39,574 nt of DNA from CAYMKL01 sp964390805 (GCA_964390805.1 CAYMKL010000061.1:1-39574); one strand, 5' to 3'. Shown: positions 9,001 through 15,180, numbered from the stretch's first letter. Notes: generated by a model not told the origin, from the letters alone. A program made the numbers and translations.

Positions 9001-11418
9001 CACGTTCACAGTGCCGGATTCGCTGTGGAGGCCGCCGGCGTGGGTGCTACGATTGTAGCTGATTACGCTGTCGGCAATGGTCGCGGTTCCATTATTGAAA
9101 ATCCCACCACTGGTAGAACTTGGGGCTATGTTGCCCGTGATCGTGCTACTGATCACGTTCAGGATGCCATGATAGTTGAAAACGCCGCCACCTTGGGAAA
9201 CACCGCTCCCGCAACGGTTATCCCGAACCGTGCTGCGGGTCACCGTCAGGGTTCCCCAGTTGAAAATTCCCGCGCCTGACTCCCCATATGAGAGTTGCCC
9301 GTCGGTCAGGGTCAGGTCTTGCAGTGTGACGTCAATCCCCTCCATCACGTACGCCACGCGCCCGCCGGCCTGGCCGTCGAGGGTTGTCGGCTGTGAGGCA
9401 GGGCTGGCGCTGCTCCAGTTGGTGATGGTATAGCCGCCGGCCACGGTCAGCGACTTGTCGAGATACACGCTATGCATCACATCGTTATAGATGCCACCCC
9501 CGCTTTCGATGCCGTAGCCGCAGACTCCGGCGCAAGCCCCTGCAACCTTGACGACCGCATCTGCGCTTGCCGCGTTAATGGCCTGCTGTGCCGCCCGGCC
9601 GTCCTCAGATATAAAGACGCTCGCGCCGTCATCCGGCGTCGCTGCACAGGAACCTGGCGTCAGCGTAGCCACCGCTGTATCCGTCATAACGCTATAGGTA
9701 AAGGTCACCACACCGGCAAAGCCCACAGTGGGCGTGTAGGTGAAGCCACCATCTGCATTCAACACCACCGTGCCATCGGACGGCGGCGCCAGTAGGGTCG
9801 CCGTCAACGCCATCCCGAAGCTGCTTTCGTTGGCCAACACGCCGGGCGCAGCTACTGTCAGGGGAGCATCGTTCATCTTGGCCCAGGCATCGTCGCGCGC
9901 GCCGCTGAAGAAGGATGCGTCGTCATATTCATACGCGCCAATATCGCACGCGCCACCTTGTGGTCGCGCCACCCCGCGCTGATCTGTGGTGATCTGCCCC
10001 CAGTTACAATCCCCGGTGTTGATAGCCGGACTGCCGGACAGCAAAGCGTGCGTCCAGACGCCACCGCCATTATCCGCCAGTGGGGCCAGCAGTGGGTCGC
10101 TCCCACCGCTGAAACCACAGCTATTGTCTTCGACGAGATTGTAGCCATCATCAAAGAGCATGCCGTTGTTGTAACAATCCCCACCGCTGGGGCTGTTCGC
10201 CAGGATGGTATTACCTAAGATAATCCATCTCCCGTTTCCGCCCTTGCCATACACTCCGCCGCCGGTGGGTGCGGTGTTGCTACTGACAGTCGTATTGCGT
10301 AATACGAGCGTGCGGTCAGACCAGATGCCTCCACCCTGGTTGGTGGCCGTATTGCCACTAAAGGTACTGTTCCACACAAAAGTACGCCACCATTGCATAT
10401 ACATGCCACCCCCACGCACCGCCTGATTGCCACTAAAGGTGCTATCCGTCACGAGCAATTGGTCGGAATAGACGTATAGGCCGCCACCGTTCCCGGTCGC
10501 AGTGTTGTCGATAAAGGTGGTACCTGTGATGTGATTCTCGCCCCGGTTCATATAGAGGCCGCCTCCATTAGTACCGGCCTGGTTGCCACTGAGGGTACTA
10601 TTCGAAAGCTGAAAGTTATAGTTTTGGTGTGAACCGTAAATTCCCCCGCCCTTCCCGCTGGCGGTGTTCCTCAGGATATGGCAATTCGTGATGACGGTGT
10701 TGCCCCGCGTGTACAGGCCACCGCCGTCACCGCTCACGTCCCCATCGGTGATGGTCAGGTCGGCAATCGTCACGTCATCGTTGCTCGTGACGTGAAAGAC
10801 GCGGTCGCCCACCACGCCCCCGTTACCGCTGATCACGGTCGTGGCCCAGCCGGCGCCCTGGAGCGTGATATCGCTCTTGAGGTCAAAGTCCCCATTCGCG
10901 TTGTTGTCTTCATTGGTGGTGGTGATTGAGATGACATAGGTACCGGCCGGAATCGTGATCGTATCCGCCCCGCTGCCAGCGGTACAGGCGTCCACGGCCG
11001 TATTTGTATTGGCGGCCTGGACCGCCTCGCGCAGGGAGCAGTCGCCGTCGCTGTTCAGTTCGTCGTCGGTGGTGTTGACATTGATGGTGGCCAGCATGAG
11101 TGCGGCCTGTGGCGGGGAGACCTGGGAAGCCCTTGGGGTCTGGGCCTCTTCGACCGGCGCACTGCGCGCTGGGCTGGTGCTTTGCCGCACCGGCTCGCCC
11201 GCCAGGGCCAGTGCCGGCTTCCCCTTGCCCGTGATGATCCGGTCTGCCGTGGGCGCCGCAGGCGCTTCCATAGCCGGCGCTGCCTGGGCGGACACAGCCG
11301 CCTGTTCAGTGGATGGGAGCAGTACTAGAATGGCGACGGTCATCAGGCCCAGGCCCAGGGCCAGAGCCGTCCCCAGCCGGACGAAGGTGGACAATGAGTG
11401 CAGTTTTCGGGTTATCAT
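1..11418 (-). CDS. Giant secreted multidomain surface protein (CSLREA/beta-helix/Ig/discoidin/LamG), C-terminus off the window
   Basis: I read codon by codon from ATG 11418 to position 1 and found no stop, so at least 3806 residues are encoded and the C-terminus is missing. AAGGAGG lies just upstream of the ATG. Residues 1-47 form a signal peptide (hydrophobic core about 15-34). CSLREAVQAANTN is at 127-139. Three parallel beta-helix modules rich in 'STxSGNxAxxxGGGxY' rungs each end in a DQRGVxRPQG...DIGAYE-type motif (DIGA at about 492, 1013 and 1492). Then come a DUF11 repeat (about 1505-1625), two He_PIG/cadherin-like domains (to about 1825), five VCBS/Ig repeats with 'VLANDTD' motifs (about 1827-2307), a second DUF11 (to about 2450), an unrecognised beta-rich part, an F5/8 type C domain (about 2850-2985) and a LamG domain (about 2990-3205, ending in DDVRIYRR...LYAAGN). 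Residues 3206-3806 are unassigned. The role is probably adhesion or carbohydrate binding at the cell surface (inference). Long plus-strand frames here are shadows. Confidence 0.93.
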   Translation of the reverse strand, partial: MITRKLHSLSTFVRLGTALALGLGLMTVAILVLLPSTEQAAVSAQAAPAMEAPAAPTADRIITGKGKPALALAGEPVRQSTSPARSAPVEEAQTPRASQVSPPQAALMLATINVNTTDDELNSDGDCSLREAVQAANTNTAVDACTAGSGADTITIPAGTYVISITTTNEDNNANGDFDLKSDITLQGAGWATTVISGNGGVVGDRVFHVTSNDDVTIADLTITDGDVSGDGGGLYTRGNTVITNCHILRNTASGKGGGIYGSHQNYNFQLSNSTLSGNQAGTNGGGLYMNRGENHITGTTFIDNTATGNGGGLYVYSDQLLVTDSTFSGNQAVRGGGMYMQWWRTFVWNSTFSGNTATNQGGGIWSDRTLVLRNTTVSSNTAPTGGGVYGKGGNGRWIILGNTILANSPSGGDCYNNGMLFDDGYNLVEDNSCGFSGGSDPLLAPLADNGGGVWTHALLSGSPAINTGDCNWGQITTDQRGVARPQGGACDIGAYEYDDASFFSGARDDAWAKMNDAPLTVAAPGVLANESSFGMALTATLLAPPSDGTVVLNADGGFTYTPTVGFAGVVTFTYSVMTDTAVATLTPGSCAATPDDGASVFISEDGRAAQQAINAASADAVVKVAGACAGVCGYGIESGGGIYNDVMHSVYLDKSLTVAGGYTITNWSSASPASQPTTLDGQAGGRVAYVMEGIDVTLQDLTLTDGQLSYGESGAGIFNWGTLTVTRSTVRDNRCGSGVSQGGGVFNYHGILNVISSTITGNIAPSSTSGGIFNNGTATIADSVISYNRSTHAGGLHSESGTVNVLRSAFHHNTATSQYGGGLSIYGANVTIQDSAIYSNTAATTGGGLYNALGSINLTNSTLSGNIAGQTGGAIHSQEQAADVTLNNTTVSGNSAPYGGGFYIKSGSLDLNNSLAAGNGEGRDCKSQVGIIADDGYSIVADGSCGVSLSGDPLLGPLADNGGPAVGRGGGEALLTHALLPGSPAVGGGDCSGGAVNADQRGVARPQGGGCDIGAYEYDGAAFVTAADDVFGKLEDDPLSVAAPGVLANDGRHLASTVVLNTAPATGTLVLSPDGGFTYTPTVGFMGTVTFTYDVDDGARTDTATVTLSPYRCQATPDDGATVYASQAGQALQDALDAAPAGGTVKVAGACGGARQYNTSYPGNLWQVLYVNKAVTVTGGYTQAAWTTAYPITQPTTLDAQHDGRAVQAYNAPGATLAHLTLTNGLGNWGGCLSLMSSVVTLTNSTVTDCTNIPKSTNADGGGIGVIYSSAYLTVINSTISHNTSEQHGGGIYNRDATLRVIASTISHNATGPDDHGGGVYAYLGTTEIINSTLSGNTAEGHGGGLYNNNNTVTLHNTTLVANTADSDGDFSGDGGGIYHASGTTTLSNTILADNVDNSGQRPDCYGAITSGGYNLVENTSGCGFTPAANDITGQDPLLGPLADNGGETWTHGLYLGSPALDAIPEGGNGYNGAPATDQRGVNRPQGVGVDIGAFEGDIGPVPVFVDLVIRKTVAPTIAAPGAAITYTLTFSNAGNVIATGVVITDIVPVSVTNTSVISSGAITDTGASPPYAWNVQDLAVSEGGIITITGQLSTTLASGTFTNTATITTMTTDSDLGNNTSSAAITARNLPPSFTSTPVLTATEDVTYTYAITVTDPDAGDVLTLTMPTRVGLWLRLEPDPAVGPAPVVSATLSGRPGNGQVGDHAVTLQASDRAGLTVTQAFTLTVLNTNDAPRFTTIPSLEPLSNITYTYAISTTDEDAGDVLTLTAPALPGWLSFTASGNGDGTLTGRPTFTELGDHPVVLHLADAAGVAVTQAFTLTVTNKPPTAILDEFDVDEDSVDAVLDVLDNDHDQPEALTIVAVGAAAHGAVTNAGTELRYSPEADFVGTDSFTYTVGDGNATATALVRVTVHAVNDQPPVAADDQLTVYEDTGAYALYILNNDSEPEGDAITITAVGAATHGLVTISQPPTGTLVYTPTLHFFGTDVFTYTISDGVFDASAVVTVTVVAVNDNPVAVGDTYTVTEDSRANPLAVLANDTDVEGDPLTLVAVGLPANGVAYFLDSTDEPTTTLRASLQTLYTVITYTPNAEFVGTDAFAYTVGDGMGGTATGGVTVTVLAGVNDAPVAVDDVVFLRGNIAGAPVVTTLDVLANDTDPDGEPLTAAVVTPPAHGSAQAAPDGLTLLYTPEAEYSGEDSLIYAADDGDLAMLATVRLQVLAGNHPPTAGDDAFTVDADTQGNALTVLANDADADGDHLMIVAVGATAQAGAQAEPNALFSALLYTPAPGISGGDSFTYTISDGEYTATATVNVTVNPATNLANLSLSRSVAPAALRAGEAQAVTAIYTITNAGPAVATGLMVRDVWSVPPDAATVVSGGACIGAGNTLTCALADLPAGGSATLVQYISFNPDGGGDITAQATVSTAKTDPAPGDNQANATLTVSGPRASRTLGELTLTADGFADLGGGVTRATGQVVIGEHFYLAGSTLDFDDDGIVGASGELRMIRGDYALFSGSFTANAATSLGVPDAGVDYGPLAQVAGFAVAGDVAITQFDLLSGEVTGSASLAFAGGPSASSGQAQASSGQAQASIPLSFTITPGPHFSGAASAAFDVLYGDGYALSLTAETAPLARDGSGYQLLAEGELTYNLTHPLTDTQVFTPGIPGVYDHIDLDFALGSDGRVALRMDYSPVTLPGEAGTGETFSPGLPTLILLIDHMELVMQPLVLDNQGACAAGAALQIHPDLGGGALYLDNVCLTADGLSLLGQALALPDVVPANAVFAVRNPTGLVVEAELGYTLANFQGSLDLDMAQNQATLADFNLTPAALWPAPPPHSETSARQPTALAETKLSGAVIGTPGSFWGNPAYVKEKAFDGNIYTFYYGPTRLGSWAGLDLGDAYQITKIRVRTGNKNDMIGGKFQGAADQDFATGVVDLFTVPSSVNSYTYYDWPIANATGFRYVRFWPQDNYPAYGGGMYELEFYGVPVVSDEGLAVHWAFDRLWNTNDIETLASAYPDCDAYDHHTKPLLVSRKIGNAVRFLNDEVLARNDPHLHCGTNFGTGPFAISLWVKLDPDMSGKTGVILANRTFDSSADDGFVIWVDGGGNWKVRVGDGTYTRDVAGGNIGDGQWHHLIVNATWWSTGFAVVTYQDEIYQSHSTGLNLGIGDSTPYLAAGRDAIRVTYHIKGVIDDVRIYRRVFSWDDIHGLYAAGNNPGLPFDLANTNVELIGATISGNCLSAQGLTWEMPAILGGNNYAVHQAVSLCDDQQVSLPVPSNLRFGVGEPKAGFTVNSAKIWKSNNELFLELSGNIRLEIPAVGSNHVDVSATVEMGANGQVTGSVSDFSFSLVGFGAHASDIKVDDGTFKATSAGLSAGEPIDGYVTLYDLTVDPPDDIAFTGGKFKLPDLAQGRFKLVSLEGELRQRDDGSYWISATGGFNIPDVGDISASVTLVTDATGRQALYALPLDPLTGQPYVRAADGAPLGFPLLAADGTPLSLSPAGVEAGQPLSVPLHPDLLDQQIVIGTGELPQRAVVRPPLATAGVKVEAISLKLENADIHLGKGVYLTGVRGGVRGLSTESTYVDMGVSLAWGKEVGILGRPVTVDADATLGVNIPHFRVKGESIYRFTRDATQEIYEGSSGNFRLPTHFVRTEPLIVDGGISSPTKRDDYTDQYGNFDVATIKNYSTQEFSSGSAIRAYLPDFYSSPIPGYSNEYYYLNYHHDHEPEDIHPDIKPTNYHLRTEPGTQTYVPPWQSADLQLAEDEKRTQRTVTYDYPKAVPMPANWSVSTDVLRISAWFIQRDKHLYRLNKRG
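3652..3708. repeat. Interspersed TGAGCTTGCC-type repeat inside the giant gene
   Basis: Tandem units of the kind CTGAGCTTGCCTGAGCCTGCC occur here twice and a half. On the minus strand they are translated in frame as SASSGQAQASSGQAQAS between two beta-rich segments. The related core CTTCGACAGGCTCAGGAC occurs in leuB and scpB. Confidence 0.75.
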
Positions 11419-11433
11419 TTTGGATGCCTCCTT

Positions 11434-11650
11434 GGGGCAAACAAAAACGCCAGTCTCAGGCGCTCATGTCCATGTCATGGAGCGACTAAGGCTGGCGTTG
11501 CGCGTAGTTATCGGCCAGGCGTACGTAACCACCGCCGCTTTTCGGGGCATATATCTGATGTCTGATATCTGGTAGGCTGGTAGGCTGGTAGGCTGGTAGG
11601 CTGGTAGGCCACCGCTGTCTCCTTGTCGGGGCGTCCTGTCCTTTTCTACC
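11434..11650 (-). promoter_or_regulatory. Structured 5' leader, copy A, of the giant surface-protein gene (unknown class)
   Basis: On the transcribed (minus) strand this ends directly before the ribosome binding site of the giant gene. It shares long conserved blocks with 11908-12075: GGGGCAAACA, a TCTCAGGCGCTCATG block, CCGCCGCTTTTC and TAGGCCACCGCTG. AACGCCAG (11446-11453) pairs perfectly with CTGGCGTT (11492-11499) around an inner GCGCTC/GAGCG-type arm. The variable part between copies is a loop-like segment, which suggests a conserved RNA or a duplicated regulatory region. I could not match it to a known riboswitch. The strand is inferred from the adjoining gene. Confidence 0.45.
11569..11608. 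repeat. Five tandem copies of CTGGTAGG
   Basis: An 8-bp unit is repeated exactly five times inside leader copy A. The corresponding place in copy B has only about two imperfect units. It is a slippage-prone microsatellite between the promoter-distal region and the giant gene. Confidence 0.9.
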
Positions 11651-11907
11651 TATCCTCTACGTAAGGGCATGATGACGGCTAGGGAACTAGCGGAGTACCT
11701 GATGGGGCACTCTATCCTTTTCTGCTTATCCTCCTCTCTGGCAATAATAATGCAAAAACGGCGATTTAGATACGGCCTGGAGGGACGAATTTCACGAATT
11801 CTGGATGTTTTAAGGTTGGTTATGTCTAATGTTTGCCAGAGCCCGGCTGCTGCCGCTGCCTTTAACCATCCCTCTCACGCCCTCACCTTTCCCCGCCTAT
11901 CGGCGGC

Positions 11908-12075
11908 GGGGCAAACAGAAACGCCAATCTCAGGCGCTCATGGAGCACCTAAGGCTGGCATCGCGTATGGGCATCGGCTAGACGTGCGAAACCGCCGCCG
12001 CTTTTCAGGGCATACGTCTGGTATCTGGTAGGCTGATAGGCCACCGCTGGCTCCTTTTCGGAGTGCACTGCCCCT
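11908..12075 (-). promoter_or_regulatory. Structured element, copy B, diverged duplicate of 11434-11650
   Basis: This has the same block order as copy A, with shorter variable segments and no microsatellite expansion. On the minus strand it begins with a CTCC-GAAAA-GGAG hairpin. It is followed by a GC-rich hairpin (CCCCGCC...GGCGGGG, about 11894-11914) that could be a terminator or a stem of its own. Similarity resumes further out (ACGGCCTG...ACGAATTC at about 11772 and 12108), so the duplication included more than the element. Confidence 0.45.
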
Positions 12076-12330
12076 CTATGTATAAATGGGCAAATCGCGT
12101 TTTACTTACGGCCTGCTGAGACCGATTTTGACGAATTCAGGTATTTCAGGCCACTCAACGCCTCCAGCAAGCAGTGAATCTGCCCTCGCCTGTGATCAAT
12201 GTTCTGTTCCCCACCGCAGAGAGCGAAACGGCGCAGGTAATAGCAGCATAGGGTGGCAAAACCAACAGAGCCAGAGTTATGATGTCAGAAGTGTACTATC
12301 CCTCCATGATTACTGATGGCCCAGTCCCCT

Positions 12331-12408
12331 CTGTCAACAAATACCAAACGAATAAGCGAATGAGGTCCACCGTCAAACGTATTTGTTTGTTGCTTCATTC
12401 GTTGACAG
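12331..12408. repeat. Imperfect inverted repeat with CTGTCAAC ends
   Basis: CTGTCAAC at 12331-12338 is inverted as GTTGACAG at 12401-12408, with further AAATAC/GTATTT similarity inside. It lies just past the stop codon of the minus-strand coiled-coil gene. It could be that gene's terminator hairpin or a small palindromic element. Confidence 0.5.
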
Positions 12409-12423
12409 GCCAAGCTGACCTGT

Positions 12424-13347
12424 TCACTGCAAACTGGCCAGCGCTGCCTGCCAACTGGCACCATCCACCCGCCCATCCTGGGCGATGACCGCTCGTTCCT
12501 GAAGGGCCAATGCCTCGACTTGCCCCGGCCATTCCTCACCTGCGGTCACGGGCAACGCTTTCAGCCCTGCCCGCCGCAACACCTCAGCTCGCTGCACCGC
12601 CCGTTCCACGTCACTCTCGTGTACTTTCCAAGATGCTTCCAGAACCAGGACCACCTCTTCGCCAGTGTCCCACAGCTTGCCACTCCACAGGAGATCGGCG
12701 TTCAGCACGCTCTGGTACTCCTCAGCAGAAACACGGTTGGCTTGCTGGGCAGCGCGGAGGCGCTGCACCACTTCCTGAGTGGCGTCCTGGCCGGCCGTGA
12801 GCAGGCGGCCGAAAATGGCGGCGGCCCGATCACGGTAGAACCCTTCCTTGATTGACCCTTTCAGTACGCCAATGTCCCGCTTCATCACCTCGCGGTCGGC
12901 AGCGGCCTCAGCAAAGCCTCGCTGGCGGTCGGCAGCAGCTTCAGCGAAACCCTGTTGCATGGCTTCCCAGATACGTTTGCGGTCGGCAGCAGCTTCAGCG
13001 AAACCCTGTTGCATGGCTTCCCAGATACGTTTGCGGTCGGCAGCGGCTTCGGCACGCTCGGCAGCAGCTTCAGCGAAACCCCGTTGCATGGCCTCCCAGA
13101 TACGTTTGCGGTCGGCAGCGGCTTCGGCACGCTCGGCGGCGGCCTCAGCGAAGCCTCGTTCCATGCGCTCTGTCACTCGGTCCAACGTCTCTTCCGTCCG
13201 ACGCTGCGCCTCTGCCAATTCCTCCAGAGCACGAGGCAGGTCCACCAGGGCCTCAGGGAACAATACCCGCAGCAACTCCGCTCGCCATTCCGGCTGTGTC
13301 TCCAGGAAATATATCAGATCGCGAAACTCTGTTAGCATGAACTGCAT
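12424..13347 (-). CDS. Coiled-coil protein with C-terminal DUF3782 / PD-(D/E)XK-like domain
   Basis: The protein has 307 residues from the ATG at 13347, chosen because GGGGAGG lies five bases upstream; an upstream in-frame start lacks this. The N-terminal part (about 1-45, MLTEFRDLIYFLE...) is typical of this family. It is followed by a long alanine- and glutamate-rich coiled coil (about 55-170) built from repeats of ADRKRIWEAMQ[RQ]GFAEAA. The C-terminal domain carries 'EEVVLVLEASWKV' and a late basic/acidic strand, as in DUF3782-type proteins that resemble restriction-endonuclease folds (family knowledge; no catalytic claim). Such proteins are common in many copies in Chloroflexota and cyanobacteria, and their function is unknown. 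The gene stands alone with its own promoter (13388-13416). Confidence 0.8.
   Translation of the reverse strand: MQFMLTEFRDLIYFLETQPEWRAELLRVLFPEALVDLPRALEELAEAQRRTEETLDRVTERMERGFAEAAAERAEAAADRKRIWEAMQRGFAEAAAERAEAAADRKRIWEAMQQGFAEAAADRKRIWEAMQQGFAEAAADRQRGFAEAAADREVMKRDIGVLKGSIKEGFYRDRAAAIFGRLLTAGQDATQEVVQRLRAAQQANRVSAEEYQSVLNADLLWSGKLWDTGEEVVLVLEASWKVHESDVERAVQRAEVLRRAGLKALPVTAGEEWPGQVEALALQERAVIAQDGRVDGASWQAALASLQ
12925..13160. repeat. 54-75 bp tandem repeats encoding the coiled coil
   Basis: A 54-bp unit (18 residues, ADRKRIWEAMQQGFAEAA) is repeated nearly identically. Two further units are lengthened by 21 bp encoding the heptad AERAEAA. The near identity at the DNA level points to recent expansion or contraction. 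Confidence 0.9.
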
Positions 13348-13387
13348 TGTCACCTCCCCCCCTGCGCTAACGATCACTGGCAGAAAA

Positions 13388-13416
13388 AGTATAGCATGAA
13401 AGCGGGGCATTTGCAA
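13388..13416 (-). promoter_or_regulatory. Promoter of the coiled-coil gene
   Basis: Read on the minus strand: TTGCAA, 17 bases, TATACT, about 40 bases upstream of the chosen start. This is a good sigma70-type match. Confidence 0.65.
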
Positions 13417-13490
13417 ATCTCAAGTAATTGTGTCCAATGCCCGCCAGAGTGAAGGGAACACGTGCTGCGTAGTCCGCTGATGCGTTTGAC

Positions 13491-13518
13491 GTTTCACGTT
13501 TCACGCTCTCACGCTCTA
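13491..13518. repeat. TTTCACG-type short repeat at the 3' end of enolase
   Basis: GTTTCACGTTTCACGCTCTC-like sequence overlaps the enolase stop codon. The same motif recurs at 31779-31816, where it forms the start of the YfhO-like gene. Confidence 0.7.
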
Positions 13519-14868
13519 CGACGAATGACGAACATTGTAGAACGCCCCCATCCCCGCATACACACCGATCTCCGCCAGCTCTTCCTCGATGCGCAGGAGT
13601 TGGTTGTACTTGGCCACGCGGTCGCTGCGACAAGGGGCACCGGTCTTGATCTGGCCAGCGTTCAGGGCCACGGCCAAGTCGGCGATGGTGGTATCCTCAG
13701 TCTCGCCACTGCGGTGGGAGACCACCACGGTCCAACTGGCTCGCTGGGCCAGGTGCACGGCGGCGATGGCTTCGGTCAGGGTGCCGATCTGGTTGACCTT
13801 GCAGAGCAGCGAGTTGGCCGCCTTCTCCTTGATGGCCCGCTCTACTCGCTCCACGTTGGTCACCAGCAGATCGTCGCCCACGATCTGCACCCGGTGGCCA
13901 ATGCGCTCCACCAGCAGCGTCCAGTTCTCCCAATCATCCTCGGCCAGGCCGTCCTCGATGGAGATGATGGGGTATTTCTCCACCCAATCCTCGTAGAAAT
14001 CCACCATCTCCCCGCCACTGAGCTCCCGCCCCTCTTTCTTAAGGACGTATCGCCCGTCCCTTCGGCTTTGCTCAGGACAAGCGTGGTAGATCTCGCTGGC
14101 GGCGGGATCGAGGGCGATGTAGACGTCCTCCCCCGGCCTATAGCCCGCTCGGTCAATGGCCTCCAGGATGACCTCCACGGCCTCCTCGTTGGAGCCCAGA
14201 CTGGGAGCGAAGCCTCCCTCGTCGCCCACGCTGGTGTTGTAGCCCTTGCCCTTCAGCACCTTCTTCAGGCTGTGGTACACCTCGGTGCCCCAGCGCAGGG
14301 CCTCGGCGAAGCTGGGCGCACCGGCGGGCGCGACCATGAACTCCTGCAAGTCGGTGGAATCGGCGGCGTGCTTGCCCCCGTTGAGGATGTTCATCAGCGG
14401 CACGGGCAGGGTGCGCGCCGACACGCCACCGACGTAGCGATAGAGAGGCAGCCCAAGCTCCGCCGCAGCAGCCTTGGCCACGGCCAGAGAGACGCCCAGG
14501 ATAGCATTGGCTCCCAGGTTCCCTTTGTTGGGCGTGCCGTCCAGAGCGATCAGGTACTCATCAATGCCCACCTGGTCCAGCGCCTCCCAGCCGATGAGCT
14601 CATCGGCGATGGTGGTGTTGACGTTGTCCACCGCCTGCAACACGCCCTTGCCCAGGTAGCGACCCCTTCCTGAGGCCGCTTCGCTTACGGACGAAGGGGC
14701 CGCGTCGCCGTCGCGCAGCTCTACCGCCTCGTGGACGCCGGTGGACGCGCCCGATGGCACCGCCGCCCGCCCCACTGCTCCGCTCAGCAAAAACACTTCT
14801 ACTTCTACTGTAGGGTTACCCCGCGAATCCAGTATCTCGCGAGCCCTTACATCTTCGATGAAAGTCAT
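13516..14868 (-). CDS. eno: Enolase (phosphopyruvate hydratase) with two in-frame insertions
   Basis: The enzyme interconverts 2-phosphoglycerate and phosphoenolpyruvate in glycolysis; it is cytosolic and Mg-dependent. It has 450 residues against the usual ~430. Family motifs are intact: AREILDSRGNPTVEVEV, SGASTG, DLQEFMVAP, GDEGGFAPS, SIEDGLAEDDW, LCKVNQIGTLTE (catalytic Lys), SHRSGETEDT and IKTGAPCRSDR. The extra length is two short palindromic insertions. Residues ~57-69 (APSSVSEAASGRG) fall where other enolases read LRDGD-x-x-RYLGKGV, and residues ~263-271 (ACPEQSRRD) fall in a surface turn between IYH and GRYVLKKEG. The ATG at 14868 has AAGGAGG seven bases upstream, and a strong promoter lies at 14947-14975. 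The gene diverges from the BCAA operon. It is probably functional because both insertions keep the frame and avoid active-site motifs. Confidence 0.97.
   Translation of the reverse strand: MTFIEDVRAREILDSRGNPTVEVEVFLLSGAVGRAAVPSGASTGVHEAVELRDGDAAPSSVSEAASGRGRYLGKGVLQAVDNVNTTIADELIGWEALDQVGIDEYLIALDGTPNKGNLGANAILGVSLAVAKAAAAELGLPLYRYVGGVSARTLPVPLMNILNGGKHAADSTDLQEFMVAPAGAPSFAEALRWGTEVYHSLKKVLKGKGYNTSVGDEGGFAPSLGSNEEAVEVILEAIDRAGYRPGEDVYIALDPAASEIYHACPEQSRRDGRYVLKKEGRELSGGEMVDFYEDWVEKYPIISIEDGLAEDDWENWTLLVERIGHRVQIVGDDLLVTNVERVERAIKEKAANSLLCKVNQIGTLTEAIAAVHLAQRASWTVVVSHRSGETEDTTIADLAVALNAGQIKTGAPCRSDRVAKYNQLLRIEEELAEIGVYAGMGAFYNVRHSS
14058..14082. repeat. In-frame CTTCGG...CTCAGGAC repeat inside eno
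   Basis: CCCTTCGGCTTTGCTCAGGA is a member of the CCTTCGA-CAGGCTCAGGAC family seen elsewhere in the window. It is translated as CPEQSRR within enolase. Confidence 0.7.
14663..14699. repeat. In-frame palindromic element CCCCTTC...GAAGGGG inside eno
   Basis: A 37-bp element with 7-bp inverted ends adds about 13 residues to enolase at a place where the family has a short loop. Confidence 0.75.
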
Positions 14869-14946
14869 GGTTCAGCCTCCTTGTGTGATTTGATGAGCCA
14901 GGCCAAGATCGTTACTACCAAGCGCATCGTTCTCAGTTCAGTGCCG

Positions 14947-14975
14947 ATTATAGCATAGAAAGTCAGCCGGGTCAA
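14947..14975 (-). promoter_or_regulatory. Enolase promoter
   Basis: On the minus strand: TTGACC, 17 bases, TATAAT. The -10 is 79 bases upstream of the enolase ATG. Confidence 0.8.
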
Positions 14976-15180
14976 TTGGTTCGAGTCCCATAGCCACCAG
15001 GATCATCCAATCCCGCTCCGACTACCCGCTCTCGAACCTCTATCGCACACCGGCCGAACAACTGCACCTCCACCTACCTGTTGAATCAACCCCTTCCTTG
15101 CACGGCATGAGTCGCTTTCCACATCCGTGCAGAGGTCAATCGTCTGAACTTCAGACTATATGATCACGGTAAAGTTACAA

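Larger units (their letters stand above)
11419..12423. other. 1-kb intergenic region without a supported gene
   Basis: I see no coding sequence with a credible start and homology. The region holds the two diverged leader copies, the CTGGTAGG microsatellite and an imperfect palindrome near the right end (12331-12408). Short open frames here lack ribosome binding sites and recognisable protein sequence. Confidence 0.6.

Noticed and set aside
11434..11650. Known glycine or c-di-GMP-I riboswitch
   Set aside because: On the plus strand it has GGGGCAAAC and TCTCAGGC-like pieces, but the rest of either consensus is missing and that strand leads to no downstream gene. I left the class open.
11669..12031. 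Small plus-strand frames in the 11.4-12.4 kb region
   Set aside because: No ribosome binding sites or recognisable protein sequence, and they overlap the duplicated leader elements.
13516..14868. Enolase as a pseudogene because of extra residues
   Set aside because: Both insertions keep the frame, all catalytic motifs are present, and the promoter and ribosome binding site are strong.
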